The position numbers were made by a program, and so were the translations under genes. From the NCBI GenBank assembly GCA_017434025.1, contig JAFRGC010000066.1:1-64000 (forward strand): 64,000 nt of DNA. The letters run 5' to 3'. Of this stretch, positions 27,766-36,986 are shown piece after piece. The notes under the pieces are model-generated. The model did no database searches. It saw nothing but the letters and a program-made list of their open reading frames with translations, and was not told the DNA's origin. Every line of letters begins with the position of its first letter. Within the stretch, counting starts at the first letter, position 1. The DNA comes from Mogibacterium sp. (GTDB lineage Bacteria; Bacillota; Clostridia; Peptostreptococcales; Anaerovoracaceae).

Positions 27766-30309
27766 TTACCGCAGTTCTGCCAGTTCGTGCTGTGCTGCCA
27801 GGATGTAGTTTGCGTGCTGTGGGGCTCCGGTTGCTCTGTACAGGGCGGTCCCGATCCGGTACATGTCTTCCAGGTAGTGCTTCCGCTCTGCTGCCGGAAG
27901 TGTATCCAGGGTTCCGAGCTTGTAGCAGTTGACTGCCAGGTTTTCCATGGTCAGTATGGAAACGCCTCCGTCTCCTTCACTGCCTTCTCCTTCATCTCCG
28001 CCGCCTTCTCCTTCATCTTCGCCACTGCCTTCGACGCCTTCGGCTTCATCTTCTTCTTCGTCCTCAGCTTCTGCGTCTTCGGCTTCTGCGGCTGCTATCT
28101 GCAGTATGTAGGCTCTGTTCTGGTCATACCACTCCTTTGCGAAGTCGTTCTTGCCCATGAGCACGTACAGGTCGCCCAGTTTGAGGCAAATGCCTGCTCG
28201 GTTCCGCATGGACTCGATGGTTTCTGTCATCTCGCAGATGTCGTCCCACTTGTCTTCGCACTGGAAGTACCACTCGCGGGCTTCTTCCAGCTTGCTCTTT
28301 GCACCGCTCTGGTCGGCCTTACTTCCTACGCTGCTATGGTCGCCCCTGCTTCCTGCAATGCCTGAACTAGCTTTGCTCTCTGCCACGCACAGGTCTGCCA
28401 TGTATTCGTATACGACTGCCAGGTTCCAGAGGGTTTCGAGGGTCTCAGCTTCGTAATAGGCTTGTCTGCACAACTCGATGTCTTTCTCGTACCAGTGCCG
28501 GGCTTCGTAGGTGTTGCCTTCTTTCTGGCTCGCAAAACCCAACCGCCCGTACGCGACTCCCAGATCCTGTGTGGCTTCTGCTGTGCCGGTCTCTTCGTAG
28601 AGGGCTTTGCTGATTTCCACGTCCTTGTGGTACCAGTTCCGGGCTTCATCCCAGTTGCCGGCTTCCCCGTAAACGTCACCGATCTTGTTGTAGGTGTCTG
28701 CCAGAGGTTTGCGCGCGGCATCGCCCTCGGCCATCAGCCGGATGTCCAGCTCTTTGTTGTACCATTCCAGTGCTTCGTCGTGTCTACCTTCTGCCCTGCA
28801 GATGTCGCCCATTCTGGAATAGGAGAAGCCGAGATCGCTTTCCGCTTCCGGAGTTCCCTCCTGTGCGGCGATCTCTTCTCTGGCCTCCAGCGCCTGTTCG
28901 TACCAGTCTCTGGCTTCGTCCATGTCGCCATTGTCATAGCAGATATCGCCGAGTCTTTCGTACGCGACGGAAAGATCCCAGAGGGCCTTCTCGTGGCCAA
29001 ACGCCCTGACTCGCTCCGCTGCTTCTTGCAGCCTCATCGCGGTATCATAGGCATCTTCGGACTCGTCCTGGTCTGCCTGATACTGCTCCAGATAAGCGAG
29101 TGCGGTGAAATAATCCTGGTAAGCCTGCCCGGTCTGTTCCGCCTCGGCTTTCTCGGCCAAGACATCTGCGTACTCTTCCTGCCAGGCGATCGCCTCGTCA
29201 AAATCACGCTCGACTGCGTCGCCTGTCCGGAACATGTCGACCATCTTCTCGTACGCTTCAGGGAGTTTGCCGTCCTCTGCCGCCTCAGCGATCAGACTCA
29301 CTGCCAGACCCTGATTGATCTCGACATCGACACCGGAGAGATACGCGAGGCCCATGAGGAATTTGTGCTCAGGGTCGTTCCTCTTGGTGCCCAGAACGAC
29401 ATCCTTGAGGAGCTCTTTGAGCCTCATTGCGATCGCGACTGGATCGCTCAGCGGGAAGCACTGGCCGATGTTCTCATACATCTGGCGCAGGTCCCCCTGA
29501 TCCGTCTCTGCAGTCTCTACAGGCAGGGTCTTCATCCCCATGTCCTGAGCGGCCGGATACTCCGTCGTCTGGACATAGTTGCCTTGTTCGAGGAGGTTCG
29601 GTGTGACGACCAAAGTGAAGAGTTCGCTCTTGCGCATGGCCTCCCGGATCTCATCATTGAAATCCTCGCCCGGCGTCAGGAACTCGTCGTACCAGATCGC
29701 CATGTCGCGACAGGCTTTGATCTGGTGGATCCTGTTCATGACCTTCTGCGCTGCCGCCCTGTCTTTCTTGCGGTAGCTCAGGAAGATGTACGCGTCAAAA
29801 GCGCTCCGGATCCGCTCTGCCGTCTTATCATCGACCAGGACCGATCCGAGAAATCTCTTGAGTTTGTCCCTGTAAGGAAGTGCCGTCGAGTCAGTCCTCG
29901 CCGCCCTCTCGTCCAGGAACTGCAGGTCTCCGCAGATCATGCCAAAATGCTCCGCAAGCCCGGATTCCTGCATCAGCGGCAGCACCGGGATGTGGTGCTC
30001 TTCCGCAAACTCGAATTCCACCGTTCTCGCAGGATCATCCGTGAAGAGGAAGTTGGAGGTCACCGGCACGACGAAAAGCTGCATGAGCGCCAGGTCTTCC
30101 AGGAACTCTTCAGTGTCCGGGAACGACATATCCGGATCGCGGTACCAGATCGCAGCATTCCGCTGGATGTCCAGGATCTCGTCCGTGATCCTGTCGAAAT
30201 ACTTACCGAAGTCTTCCTCGTGGCAGCAGAAATACACGCGCGGCCGCCCCTGCGGACTGGCCCCGCCTCTGGTCTTGTAATTCAGGATCGATCCGAGGTC
30301 ATGGTTCAT
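27766..30309 (-). CDS. Double-TIR and tetratricopeptide-repeat protein
   Basis: An 847-residue protein. Two TIR-like domains lie at about 22-150 (PRVYFCCHEEDF..; candidate Glu in ARTVEFEFA) and 172-290 (AYIFLSYRKKDRAAAQ; WYDEFLTPGEDF; NYVQTTEYPAA with the candidate Glu). Residues about 320-720 hold Sel1/TPR helices with repeated EARDWY/EARNWY and LGDI phrases. Around 740-785 is a pure acidic/Gly tract. TIR domains may cleave NAD+ or signal; TPRs are the usual sensing scaffold. ATG overlaps the YbaK stop (TAATG). Adjacent MoxR/VWA genes suggest a conflict or stress-response module (inference). Confidence 0.82.
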   Translation of the reverse strand: MNHDLGSILNYKTRGGASPQGRPRVYFCCHEEDFGKYFDRITDEILDIQRNAAIWYRDPDMSFPDTEEFLEDLALMQLFVVPVTSNFLFTDDPARTVEFEFAEEHHIPVLPLMQESGLAEHFGMICGDLQFLDERAARTDSTALPYRDKLKRFLGSVLVDDKTAERIRSAFDAYIFLSYRKKDRAAAQKVMNRIHQIKACRDMAIWYDEFLTPGEDFNDEIREAMRKSELFTLVVTPNLLEQGNYVQTTEYPAAQDMGMKTLPVETAETDQGDLRQMYENIGQCFPLSDPVAIAMRLKELLKDVVLGTKRNDPEHKFLMGLAYLSGVDVEINQGLAVSLIAEAAEDGKLPEAYEKMVDMFRTGDAVERDFDEAIAWQEEYADVLAEKAEAEQTGQAYQDYFTALAYLEQYQADQDESEDAYDTAMRLQEAAERVRAFGHEKALWDLSVAYERLGDICYDNGDMDEARDWYEQALEAREEIAAQEGTPEAESDLGFSYSRMGDICRAEGRHDEALEWYNKELDIRLMAEGDAARKPLADTYNKIGDVYGEAGNWDEARNWYHKDVEISKALYEETGTAEATQDLGVAYGRLGFASQKEGNTYEARHWYEKDIELCRQAYYEAETLETLWNLAVVYEYMADLCVAESKASSGIAGSRGDHSSVGSKADQSGAKSKLEEAREWYFQCEDKWDDICEMTETIESMRNRAGICLKLGDLYVLMGKNDFAKEWYDQNRAYILQIAAAEAEDAEAEDEEEDEAEGVEGSGEDEGEGGGDEGEGSEGDGGVSILTMENLAVNCYKLGTLDTLPAAERKHYLEDMYRIGTALYRATGAPQHANYILAAQHELAELR

Positions 30310-30776
30310 TATTTCTTGAGTGGCATCAGTTCGTATGGCTGGACTTTGGCAAATTCGTCAAGGGTGAGCTCAACGAGGTATCCGCCGCCTCCGCCGTTGA
30401 TGATGACGTCTTTCATGCTGCCGGCGCACTCGTCGAAGATGACTCTGTACTGGTTGGTCATTCCAAGCGGGGATGTGCCGCCGTGCATGTATCCGGTGAG
30501 GGCTTTGAGCTCAACTGGCTTTATCATCTCAAGAGCGTGCTCGCCGAGTGCTCTTGCGGTCTGTCTCTGTGAAAGCTTTGCAAGCGCCGGTACGACGAAT
30601 ACGTAGATGCTGCCGGTGGTGTCGCCCTTCATGACGAGAGTCTTGAACAGTCTGTCAGCTTTGTCAGCTCCCAGCATTCTGAAATAGTCCTCGCCGCTGA
30701 TGGCTCCCGGGCACTCCAGGAATTCGTACTTAGCATTTACTGCGTCAAGCGCTTCTGTAGCAGGTGTTTTGATCAT
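30309..30776 (-). CDS. ybaK: YbaK/EbsC-type Cys-tRNA(Pro)/Cys-tRNA(Cys) deacylase
   Basis: A 155-residue protein with the YbaK fold motifs: LFKTLVMKGD (catalytic-site lysine near residue 49), a GEHALEMIKPVELKALTGYMHGG-type helix-turn, and GGGGGYLVELTLDEFAKV at the end. The family hydrolyses mischarged Cys-tRNA(Pro). It is placed between the MoxR ATPase gene and the double-TIR gene and is translationally coupled to the latter, an odd partner for an editing enzyme. Confidence 0.88.
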   Translation of the reverse strand: MIKTPATEALDAVNAKYEFLECPGAISGEDYFRMLGADKADRLFKTLVMKGDTTGSIYVFVVPALAKLSQRQTARALGEHALEMIKPVELKALTGYMHGGTSPLGMTNQYRVIFDECAGSMKDVIINGGGGGYLVELTLDEFAKVQPYELMPLKK

Positions 30777-30809
30777 TAGTGTTCCCCTTTCATCTTGAAA
30801 TAGTGCTTG

Positions 30810-32321
30810 TTATAGTTCGAGGTCCTCTATCACTTTGAGGATCTCGTTCTGTCTCTCGTAGAACAGCAGCTCCTTGTTGTGCTCGAAATACTTGCTGCAC
30901 CCGTGTCTGCTGATGTAATGGGCAGAGTAGGAGCCTTTGGTCAGTTCCGTAACTATTATAAGCATCTCCTGCCCATCCGTGAATGCTTTTTCTGCAAAAA
31001 CAAACATATTCTCGAGTTCTGCTGCGATTGCATCCACATATTTCCGGTGATCCGCCCTTCTCGCGTTGAAATCCTGCCGGATGATCTCGAACGCCGCTGC
31101 TCCTTCCGGACCGCCTGCCTGTGCCAAAGCCGATACCGCCGCTTCCAGATCTGCGATGATCCCGTGCAAAATCCTCCGCCTGTCGTCAGACAGCGAATTG
31201 GAGCGTTTGCCCGTATCGAGTTCGGTGTGCTTTGCCACAAGCTCCGCCTCCAGCATCTGCGCGACGGAAGCTGACGGGTCGGCGAGCGCCGCTTTGATCT
31301 TCCTGAAGAAAGCCAGTTCTTCGGTCAGCACCTGTTCTCTGTAGTAGAACTTCCGCAGGTCGCTCCCCACTCTGTCGAGGATCAGGCCGAGCAGCGACAG
31401 GCGCTCGTCGTATCTGGCAGCCTTCGCGCGCTCGATGATCTCATCGGAAGCCTTGCCGGCAAGGATGTCATCGATCTGGTAGTCGGATCTGTATTTGTTG
31501 AAGAGATCGTAATAATTCGAGAATGATTTGGAGATCCGCGGGTCCTGCAGGTACTGCCCGATCATCTTCTCGTCGACTGCGATGCCGTTCTGTTCGTAGA
31601 GCCGGATCATGTCCGAGAGGTTGAGCCACGCGCGGGCAGTCACGATCGTTTTGCCCTCGACGGTCGTCTCGACCCGGTAGAAATCACCGCTCTTGATGTC
31701 GAGATAGGTCGAGATCGATGGATGGACGCCGCGGTCCAGCGCGTACTCTTTCCAGATCTGATAGTCCGGCTCGATATCGATGCGTTTGAGGCGGTCCCAG
31801 GTGACGGTGTCGAATTCGCGCACGGAATTGTTGTATTCCGGAGGGTTGCCGGCTGTGACGACGATCCAGCCGTCCGGAACACGGTGGCGGCCAAATGTCT
31901 TGAACTGCAGGAACTGCAGCATCGACGGGGTCAGTGTCTCGGACACGCAGTTGATCTCGTCGAGGAACAGGATGCCTTCCTTGAGCCCGGTCTCTTCCAT
32001 CAGATCGTAGACCGAAGCGATGATCTCGGACATCGTGTACTCGGAAACGCTGTATTCCTTGCCCCCGTAATTCTTGGTCAGGATGTACGGCAGGCCGAGC
32101 GCGGACTGTCTGGTGTGATGCGTCATCGAATAAGATACCAGTCCTACGCCGAGCTCGGAAGCGATCTGTTGCATGATCGCAGTCTTGCCGATGCCCGGAG
32201 GGCCCATCAGGAAAACAGGTCTCTGGTCCTCAATGGCGATCTGGTATTCTCCGTATTCGTCCTTGGTGAAGTAAGCGATGATCGCGTTACGGATCTGGTC
32301 TTTGGCATCTCTGATATTCAC
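30810..32321 (-). CDS. MoxR-type AAA+ ATPase
   Basis: A 503-residue AAA+ protein with Walker A GPPGIGKTA, Walker B GILFLDEINCV, sensor 1 VVTAGNPPEYN, and a long C-terminal helical extension (about 300-500). MoxR ATPases act as chaperones or activators with VWA proteins, and the neighbour upstream is one. I start at GTG 32321 (GGGAGG six bases before it, 11 bp past the VWA stop); a longer frame would overlap the VWA gene. Confidence 0.9.
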   Translation of the reverse strand: MNIRDAKDQIRNAIIAYFTKDEYGEYQIAIEDQRPVFLMGPPGIGKTAIMQQIASELGVGLVSYSMTHHTRQSALGLPYILTKNYGGKEYSVSEYTMSEIIASVYDLMEETGLKEGILFLDEINCVSETLTPSMLQFLQFKTFGRHRVPDGWIVVTAGNPPEYNNSVREFDTVTWDRLKRIDIEPDYQIWKEYALDRGVHPSISTYLDIKSGDFYRVETTVEGKTIVTARAWLNLSDMIRLYEQNGIAVDEKMIGQYLQDPRISKSFSNYYDLFNKYRSDYQIDDILAGKASDEIIERAKAARYDERLSLLGLILDRVGSDLRKFYYREQVLTEELAFFRKIKAALADPSASVAQMLEAELVAKHTELDTGKRSNSLSDDRRRILHGIIADLEAAVSALAQAGGPEGAAAFEIIRQDFNARRADHRKYVDAIAAELENMFVFAEKAFTDGQEMLIIVTELTKGSYSAHYISRHGCSKYFEHNKELLFYERQNEILKVIEDLEL

Positions 32322-32332
32322 GGTGATCCTCC

Positions 32333-33760
32333 CTATATATCTTCGTTCTGCAGTACCAGCCTGATTGCCCAAGGCGGTACTTCCGGTTCGTTGTATTCGT
32401 TGTCCAGGAAGACGAAAGCGGTCTCGTATGACGGTTTGCGCACCGGATAGGTCCCGCGTCCGTCGGTGAAATAGATCAGTCCCCGCAGGTCTGCGAACTC
32501 GCCCTGCTCGATCAGTTCGTCCACGAAGTGGAACACCGGCCTGAAATCGGTCCCGCCGAGTCCGTGGATGTCCATCTCGCTGATGTACCGGTCGAACTCC
32601 TCTTCCGATGTGACTTTGACATGCTCCTGGATCGCTGCGTCACACTGTATGATGTGCACGTTGATCTTCGAGAAGTAACTCTCGGTCGATTTGAGGATGT
32701 TGTATGTCTTCTGGAGAAACCGCTGGACCAGGTCGCCCGAAGTGCTCCCCGAGGTGTCGATGGCGATCACGAATTCCCGGATCCGCCTGACTTCCTTGTA
32801 TTCGAGAGGTTCAACGAGCGGCATGTTTTTGTACAGCTTGAGTCCGTACGTGTAGAAAATATAGTCGAATTCCTCGTCGTTCACGATCATGTTTTCTCCA
32901 AGCACGGAGAACTTCCTGAGGAATGCCGTGTAGTCGTATCTCTCCCGGTTGACCTCCAGCAGGTTCTGCATGAGACCGCCGGCGGTGTCGCCCTGCTCTC
33001 TGGAGAAGGTCTCGAGGTCCTCCTGGATCTTCTCGGCGATCTTCTTCCACTCCTCCATGATCTCTTCCAGCGGGAGGCTCTCGGCCTGCTCCTCTGCATC
33101 GACCGCATCGTTCCTGCCGTCCTGCGTCTCGGTGTCAAAGAGGTCATTGCGCCCGCCGCTCTTGCCCGGAACGTCGTTGAAGTCCCTGTCCGGCTTGTTG
33201 CTGTACCAGCCCCGGTGCTCATCGGCCTCGAAGAGCTTGCCCAGCATGTCGATCTCGAATTCCTGGATGCCGCCTTCCTTGTAGTAGTGGTAGATCTTCT
33301 CAGCCGTCAGAGTCTTGAGCTCTGCTCTGAGCCGCTCGATCTCCGGGTCCTGGGCCATCCTCCGCACCGATCCCCACGGGTTGATCCCGAGGTCACCGAT
33401 CGTGCTCTCTACCGCGATGTCGCAGGCGAGATTCCACAGCCTGCGGTCGACATCCGGTCCGATGAACATGTGGCTGAAGATGCAGTGGAGCACCACGTGG
33501 AGATACTCCTGCGCCGGTTTGTCGCGGTCGTTCCTGAAGCACATGAGAACATGCCGTGGCCCGTACTTCAGCCTGACACCGTCCGTCGCGAGCGTCGCGT
33601 CGTCTGAAGGGACCATCTCCAGCCTGCTCAAAGCGATATCGAGGAAGCGCAGCTTGACCATCAAAGTGTTGCGGGCAAGCGTCAGCACGTCCTGCGCGGC
33701 TTTGGCGATCAGGTCATCCTGTGAAACTGTATTCTTAACGTTGTTGTCGTTGTCGGTCAT
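32333..33760 (-). CDS. VWA-like protein with N-terminal metallopeptidase-like domain (DUF2201)
   Basis: A 475-residue protein. The N-terminal part has EYLHVVLHCIFSHMF, a zinc-peptidase-like helix with histidines, then WNLACDIAVE. The C-terminal part has a metal-dependent adhesion site, DTSGSTSG, with GGTDFRPVF. This is the two-part layout of DUF2201 proteins, which pair with MoxR ATPases. The middle (about 200-270) is acidic. Stop overlaps nothing; the LRR gene upstream overlaps its start by 4 bp, so the genes are co-translated. Confidence 0.85.
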   Translation of the reverse strand: MTDNDNNVKNTVSQDDLIAKAAQDVLTLARNTLMVKLRFLDIALSRLEMVPSDDATLATDGVRLKYGPRHVLMCFRNDRDKPAQEYLHVVLHCIFSHMFIGPDVDRRLWNLACDIAVESTIGDLGINPWGSVRRMAQDPEIERLRAELKTLTAEKIYHYYKEGGIQEFEIDMLGKLFEADEHRGWYSNKPDRDFNDVPGKSGGRNDLFDTETQDGRNDAVDAEEQAESLPLEEIMEEWKKIAEKIQEDLETFSREQGDTAGGLMQNLLEVNRERYDYTAFLRKFSVLGENMIVNDEEFDYIFYTYGLKLYKNMPLVEPLEYKEVRRIREFVIAIDTSGSTSGDLVQRFLQKTYNILKSTESYFSKINVHIIQCDAAIQEHVKVTSEEEFDRYISEMDIHGLGGTDFRPVFHFVDELIEQGEFADLRGLIYFTDGRGTYPVRKPSYETAFVFLDNEYNEPEVPPWAIRLVLQNEDI

Positions 33761-35049
33761 AATTCGTCAAGCAGCGGGTCGCCGTGCCAGCCCGACTCTG
33801 CCTGGCGCTCGAGGAGGAACGCAGTGCATTCCGGAGCGGCAAGCGAGATCGAACTGTCGATGATCTCTGTGATGTTCTCCTCGCCTATCAGGTCATGCTC
33901 GCACATGAACGCGAGCATGTCGATGTCTCTGTCGCGCAGCGCACGCTGCGCCATCCTGCCAAAATGTCTGTGCAGGTAGCCGTCGTACTGCTCGCGGGCA
34001 GTATCGGACAGGCCGTAAGGGAATTTGATCCGCGTGACTGCCTGTTTGTCCTTGCACCGCTGGTTCCACTTCATGCCGTCAAAGATGACGGTGTCGAGGA
34101 TCGTGTAGTCGAATGTATTGTCTTCCCGGAACGCCTCGGCCAGAGCGCTCCTGAGGTATGGATCGAAGTCTGAATACAGCGGCAGAAGTCCGATGACTTC
34201 ATCCGTCTGCTCGTCCAGCACAGTGATGTCGATCGAGCTCTCCCACAGGTAGAAATGGTCATCTTCATACTCTGGATCGGTCCGGTCATCCTTGAAGTAG
34301 TTCCTGAGCTCGTAGAGGGCCGGCCTGTAGATCCGGATGCTCTTCTTCCGGTCTGCCGGCCCGAAGCAGTTCCTCCCGATCGCCTCAACGTTCCCCGGAA
34401 CGGTGAGTCCGTTCTGGATGCTGCTGAAAGCGTCATCGCCGATCTCCCGCAGGCCGTCCGGCAGTCGCGAGACGATGAATGCGTCACAGCGGTAGAACGC
34501 TTTGGCCCCGATCTTCTCCGCTGCGTCATAGAGCACGCGGGTGAGCGCGCCGCAGCCCGAGAAAGCTTCCGCTCCGATCTCGCGCGCACCGCTGATATCT
34601 GCGTATGCCAGCGCGTTGCAGCTGCTGAACAGGTATGAAGGGATCTCGCTGAGCCAGTGCAGATCCGCGCGCCTTATGGACGTGTGTGAGAACGCGCCTG
34701 AGCCGACCGATCTGATCGAGCGCGGCAGCTGCGGGATGTCCAGCAGGCTGCAGCAGAAGAACGCCCGCTCTCCGACGTCTGTGATGTCTCCGATGACGAC
34801 GGTGCGGAGCGAGCGGCAGAATTCGAAAGCCAGCGGGTCGATCACAGTGACTTTGCTCATCACAACAGACTCCAGATTGGAGCAGTCCTGGAAAGCGCTG
34901 GTCCCGATCCGCCTGACATTCCTCAGGTCTACATGCCTGAGGCTCTTGTTCTTGGCGAAAGCCCCTTCTGCGACCTCCGTCACATCATCGGGCATCACGA
35001 AACGCTCTTCTGTCCCGTTGTATTCTGTGAAAACGACCTGATCACCCAT
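33757..35049 (-). CDS. Leucine-rich-repeat (BspA/LRR_5-type) protein, cytoplasmic
   Basis: A 430-residue protein with about seven LRR_5 repeats at residues 15-240 (VAEGAFAKNKSLRHVDL, GTSAFQDCSNLESVVM, IGAEAFSGCGALTRV and so on). The C-terminal half (about 250-430) is a different helical domain ending in ECTAFLLERQAE, ankyrin-like. No signal peptide, unlike classical BspA surface proteins. It overlaps hslO by 8 bp at its start and the VWA gene by 4 bp at its end, so it belongs to the MoxR/VWA unit, perhaps as a ligand-recognition part. Confidence 0.82.
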   Translation of the reverse strand: MGDQVVFTEYNGTEERFVMPDDVTEVAEGAFAKNKSLRHVDLRNVRRIGTSAFQDCSNLESVVMSKVTVIDPLAFEFCRSLRTVVIGDITDVGERAFFCCSLLDIPQLPRSIRSVGSGAFSHTSIRRADLHWLSEIPSYLFSSCNALAYADISGAREIGAEAFSGCGALTRVLYDAAEKIGAKAFYRCDAFIVSRLPDGLREIGDDAFSSIQNGLTVPGNVEAIGRNCFGPADRKKSIRIYRPALYELRNYFKDDRTDPEYEDDHFYLWESSIDITVLDEQTDEVIGLLPLYSDFDPYLRSALAEAFREDNTFDYTILDTVIFDGMKWNQRCKDKQAVTRIKFPYGLSDTAREQYDGYLHRHFGRMAQRALRDRDIDMLAFMCEHDLIGEENITEIIDSSISLAAPECTAFLLERQAESGWHGDPLLDEL

Positions 35050-35926
35050 TGTTTCTCGATGCCATGATCTCTTCCAGTTCCGCAACGCTGAACTTGTAGG
35101 CAGAGTTGCAGAAATAGCACTTCACTTCGATCTCTTCTCCATCGTTGATGATATCCTCGAGATCCTTGGTGCTGATCGTCGCGAGTGCTCCGGCTACTCT
35201 CTCCTTGGAGCATCCGCAGTAGTACCTGACCGGGAGCTTCTCGGTGATGACGAGCCCCAGATCTCCGAGGAAGTACTGCAGGATGTCTTCCGGCGTCATG
35301 CCTTTGTCCATCATCGTCGTGACCGGCTCAGCGGCAGAGACTTTGGCCTCTATCGCAGCGATCGTCTCTTCTGCCGCATCCGGCATGATCTGTATGATAA
35401 AACCTCCCGAATGCTTCACCGAGCTGTCTACGTCGACCATGACTCCGAGACCGACCGCCGAAGGTGTCTGCTCGGAAACGGTATAGTAATACGCCAGGTC
35501 GTCTCCGATCTCTCCAGTCTGGATCTCGACCTGTCCGTTATATGGCTCTTTGAGTCCGAGGTCCATGCTGACGGTCAGCATCCCCTTGCCAACCGCACCG
35601 CCGACATCGAGTTTGCCGGCCCACTTCCTCGGGATATTGACAGACGGATTGGCCGGGAAGCCTTTGACATTGCCGTGACTGTCGACGGTGACCGTCATCT
35701 GGCCGATCGGGCCGTCGCCCTTCATCTGGATCGTCAGTTTGTCATTCTCTCCCTTCATCATGGAGCCCATCATCGCACCTGCGCTCAGCAGTCTGCCGAG
35801 TGCAGCCGTCACGACCGGGAACGTGTGGTGGATCTCCCTCGCCTCTGCCGTCAGTTCTGTCGATCTGATCGCGAATGCCCTGACCGTCTCGCCAGCTGCA
35901 GTCGCTCTAATGATATAGTCATGCAT
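35042..35926 (-). CDS. hslO: Redox-regulated chaperone Hsp33
   Basis: A 294-residue protein of full Hsp33 length, with GPIGQMTVTVDSHGNVKGF in the N-terminal substrate-binding domain and the C-terminal zinc switch YCGCSKER (C-x-C) and CYFCNSAY (C-x2-C). Oxidation of these cysteines activates holdase function in the cytoplasm. It heads the run toward the LRR/VWA/MoxR genes with overlapping frames. Confidence 0.95.
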   Translation of the reverse strand: MHDYIIRATAAGETVRAFAIRSTELTAEAREIHHTFPVVTAALGRLLSAGAMMGSMMKGENDKLTIQMKGDGPIGQMTVTVDSHGNVKGFPANPSVNIPRKWAGKLDVGGAVGKGMLTVSMDLGLKEPYNGQVEIQTGEIGDDLAYYYTVSEQTPSAVGLGVMVDVDSSVKHSGGFIIQIMPDAAEETIAAIEAKVSAAEPVTTMMDKGMTPEDILQYFLGDLGLVITEKLPVRYYCGCSKERVAGALATISTKDLEDIINDGEEIEVKCYFCNSAYKFSVAELEEIMASRNNG

Positions 35927-35986
35927 AGTAAATGCCCTCTCTGAAAAAATGTATTTTCACGCGGATCGCTCTCCGAAGTATGCTTA

Positions 35987-36820
35987 TCAGAAGAGCCCCT
36001 CGTAATATTCCTTGTCTTCGTCTTTGAATACGTTGAAGACGACTCTGTCCATTGTGTCCGGGTTATTGGTCAGCCAATCCGAGACGGTCCTGACAGCGAT
36101 CTCTGCCGCTCTCTCGCCCGGGAACATGAACACGCCTGTCGAGATGCAGCAGAATGCTACGGTCCTGAGGCCGTTCTCCCGGCACATGTCCAGGACATTC
36201 CGGTAGCACTCGGCGAGCTTCTGCTCATGCTCCGGAGTCAGCCCGTACTGCACGATCGGTCCCACGATGTGGATGACCTTCTTCGCTGGCAGGTTGTACG
36301 CGTCTGTCAGCATCGGGACGGCTGTAGGCTGCTCGTATTCTTCGCCAAACTTCAGCCTCATCGAGTTCATCTTCCTGCTGCATTCCGCGCGCAGCTGCAC
36401 CCCTGCGTAGGTGTGGATGCAGTTGTCGATGCAGTTGTGCATCGGGATAAAACAGCCGATCATCTGTGAGTTTGCCGCATTCACGATCGCGTCCGCGGCG
36501 ATGCGGGTGATGTCGCCCTGCCAGACCGAGATCAGGGTCGCGCATGGATGTGTACTGCCGAGGCTCTCCTCAACCGTCTCTATATTATTGATGTTGACGA
36601 TACCCTTCTCCAGCGCGCGTCCTCTGAGATAGATGTCCTGCACGGACAGCACCGAAGCCGGAGCCGGCCTGGCGTCCCGGATATTCATCAGGGATCTCAG
36701 CAGGCGCTGCTTCCCTTCTGTATCGTTCGGGATCCTCACCCTGCGGTATTCAGGCTTCTCATCCTTGAACCGCTGCACCAGATAATCCAGTCTCTGTTCC
36801 TGCGTAATGGTCTCGCTCAT
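35987..36820 (-). CDS. Zinc-type macrodomain protein-ADP-ribose hydrolase
   Basis: A 277-residue protein with a helical N-terminal part (1-80) and a macrodomain: ISVWQGDITRIAADAIVNAANSQMIGCF, MHNCIDNCIHTYAG, and GPIVQYG..ISTGVFMFPGERAAEIA. The Cys/His residues in the GCF..MHNCID loop match zinc-bearing macrodomains found with SirTM sirtuins, which remove ADP-ribose from proteins. No SirTM or lipoyl carrier gene is next to it here. Start placed at MSETIT, the first in-frame ATG with plausible spacing. Confidence 0.88.
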   Translation of the reverse strand: MSETITQEQRLDYLVQRFKDEKPEYRRVRIPNDTEGKQRLLRSLMNIRDARPAPASVLSVQDIYLRGRALEKGIVNINNIETVEESLGSTHPCATLISVWQGDITRIAADAIVNAANSQMIGCFIPMHNCIDNCIHTYAGVQLRAECSRKMNSMRLKFGEEYEQPTAVPMLTDAYNLPAKKVIHIVGPIVQYGLTPEHEQKLAECYRNVLDMCRENGLRTVAFCCISTGVFMFPGERAAEIAVRTVSDWLTNNPDTMDRVVFNVFKDEDKEYYEGLF

Positions 36821-36933
36821 AATTCCCTCGCTTGATTCTCTCAATGCCCATACATAATAAGTATACATCAGTTGGCACGCACTATGCTAATCGCAGATGC
36901 GCTGTTTCTGCAAATCCTGAATATCTGCATTGA

Positions 36934-36958
36934 AAGAGCGGGCTTAACGCCCGCTCTT
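36934..36958 (-). terminator. Terminator downstream of the dicarboxylate symporter
   Basis: AAGAGCGGGC and GCCCGCTCTT pair perfectly around TTAA; short T-run follows on the minus strand. Confidence 0.8.
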
Positions 36959-36986
36959 CGTGATTTGTCTCTATGTAATTCTGCGA

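Noticed and set aside
28462..30606. Long plus-strand open frame (714 codons) opposite the double-TIR gene
   Set aside because: It mirrors the TPR gene on the other strand, has no ribosome site or recognisable motif and is a by-product of the GC-rich third positions of the real gene.
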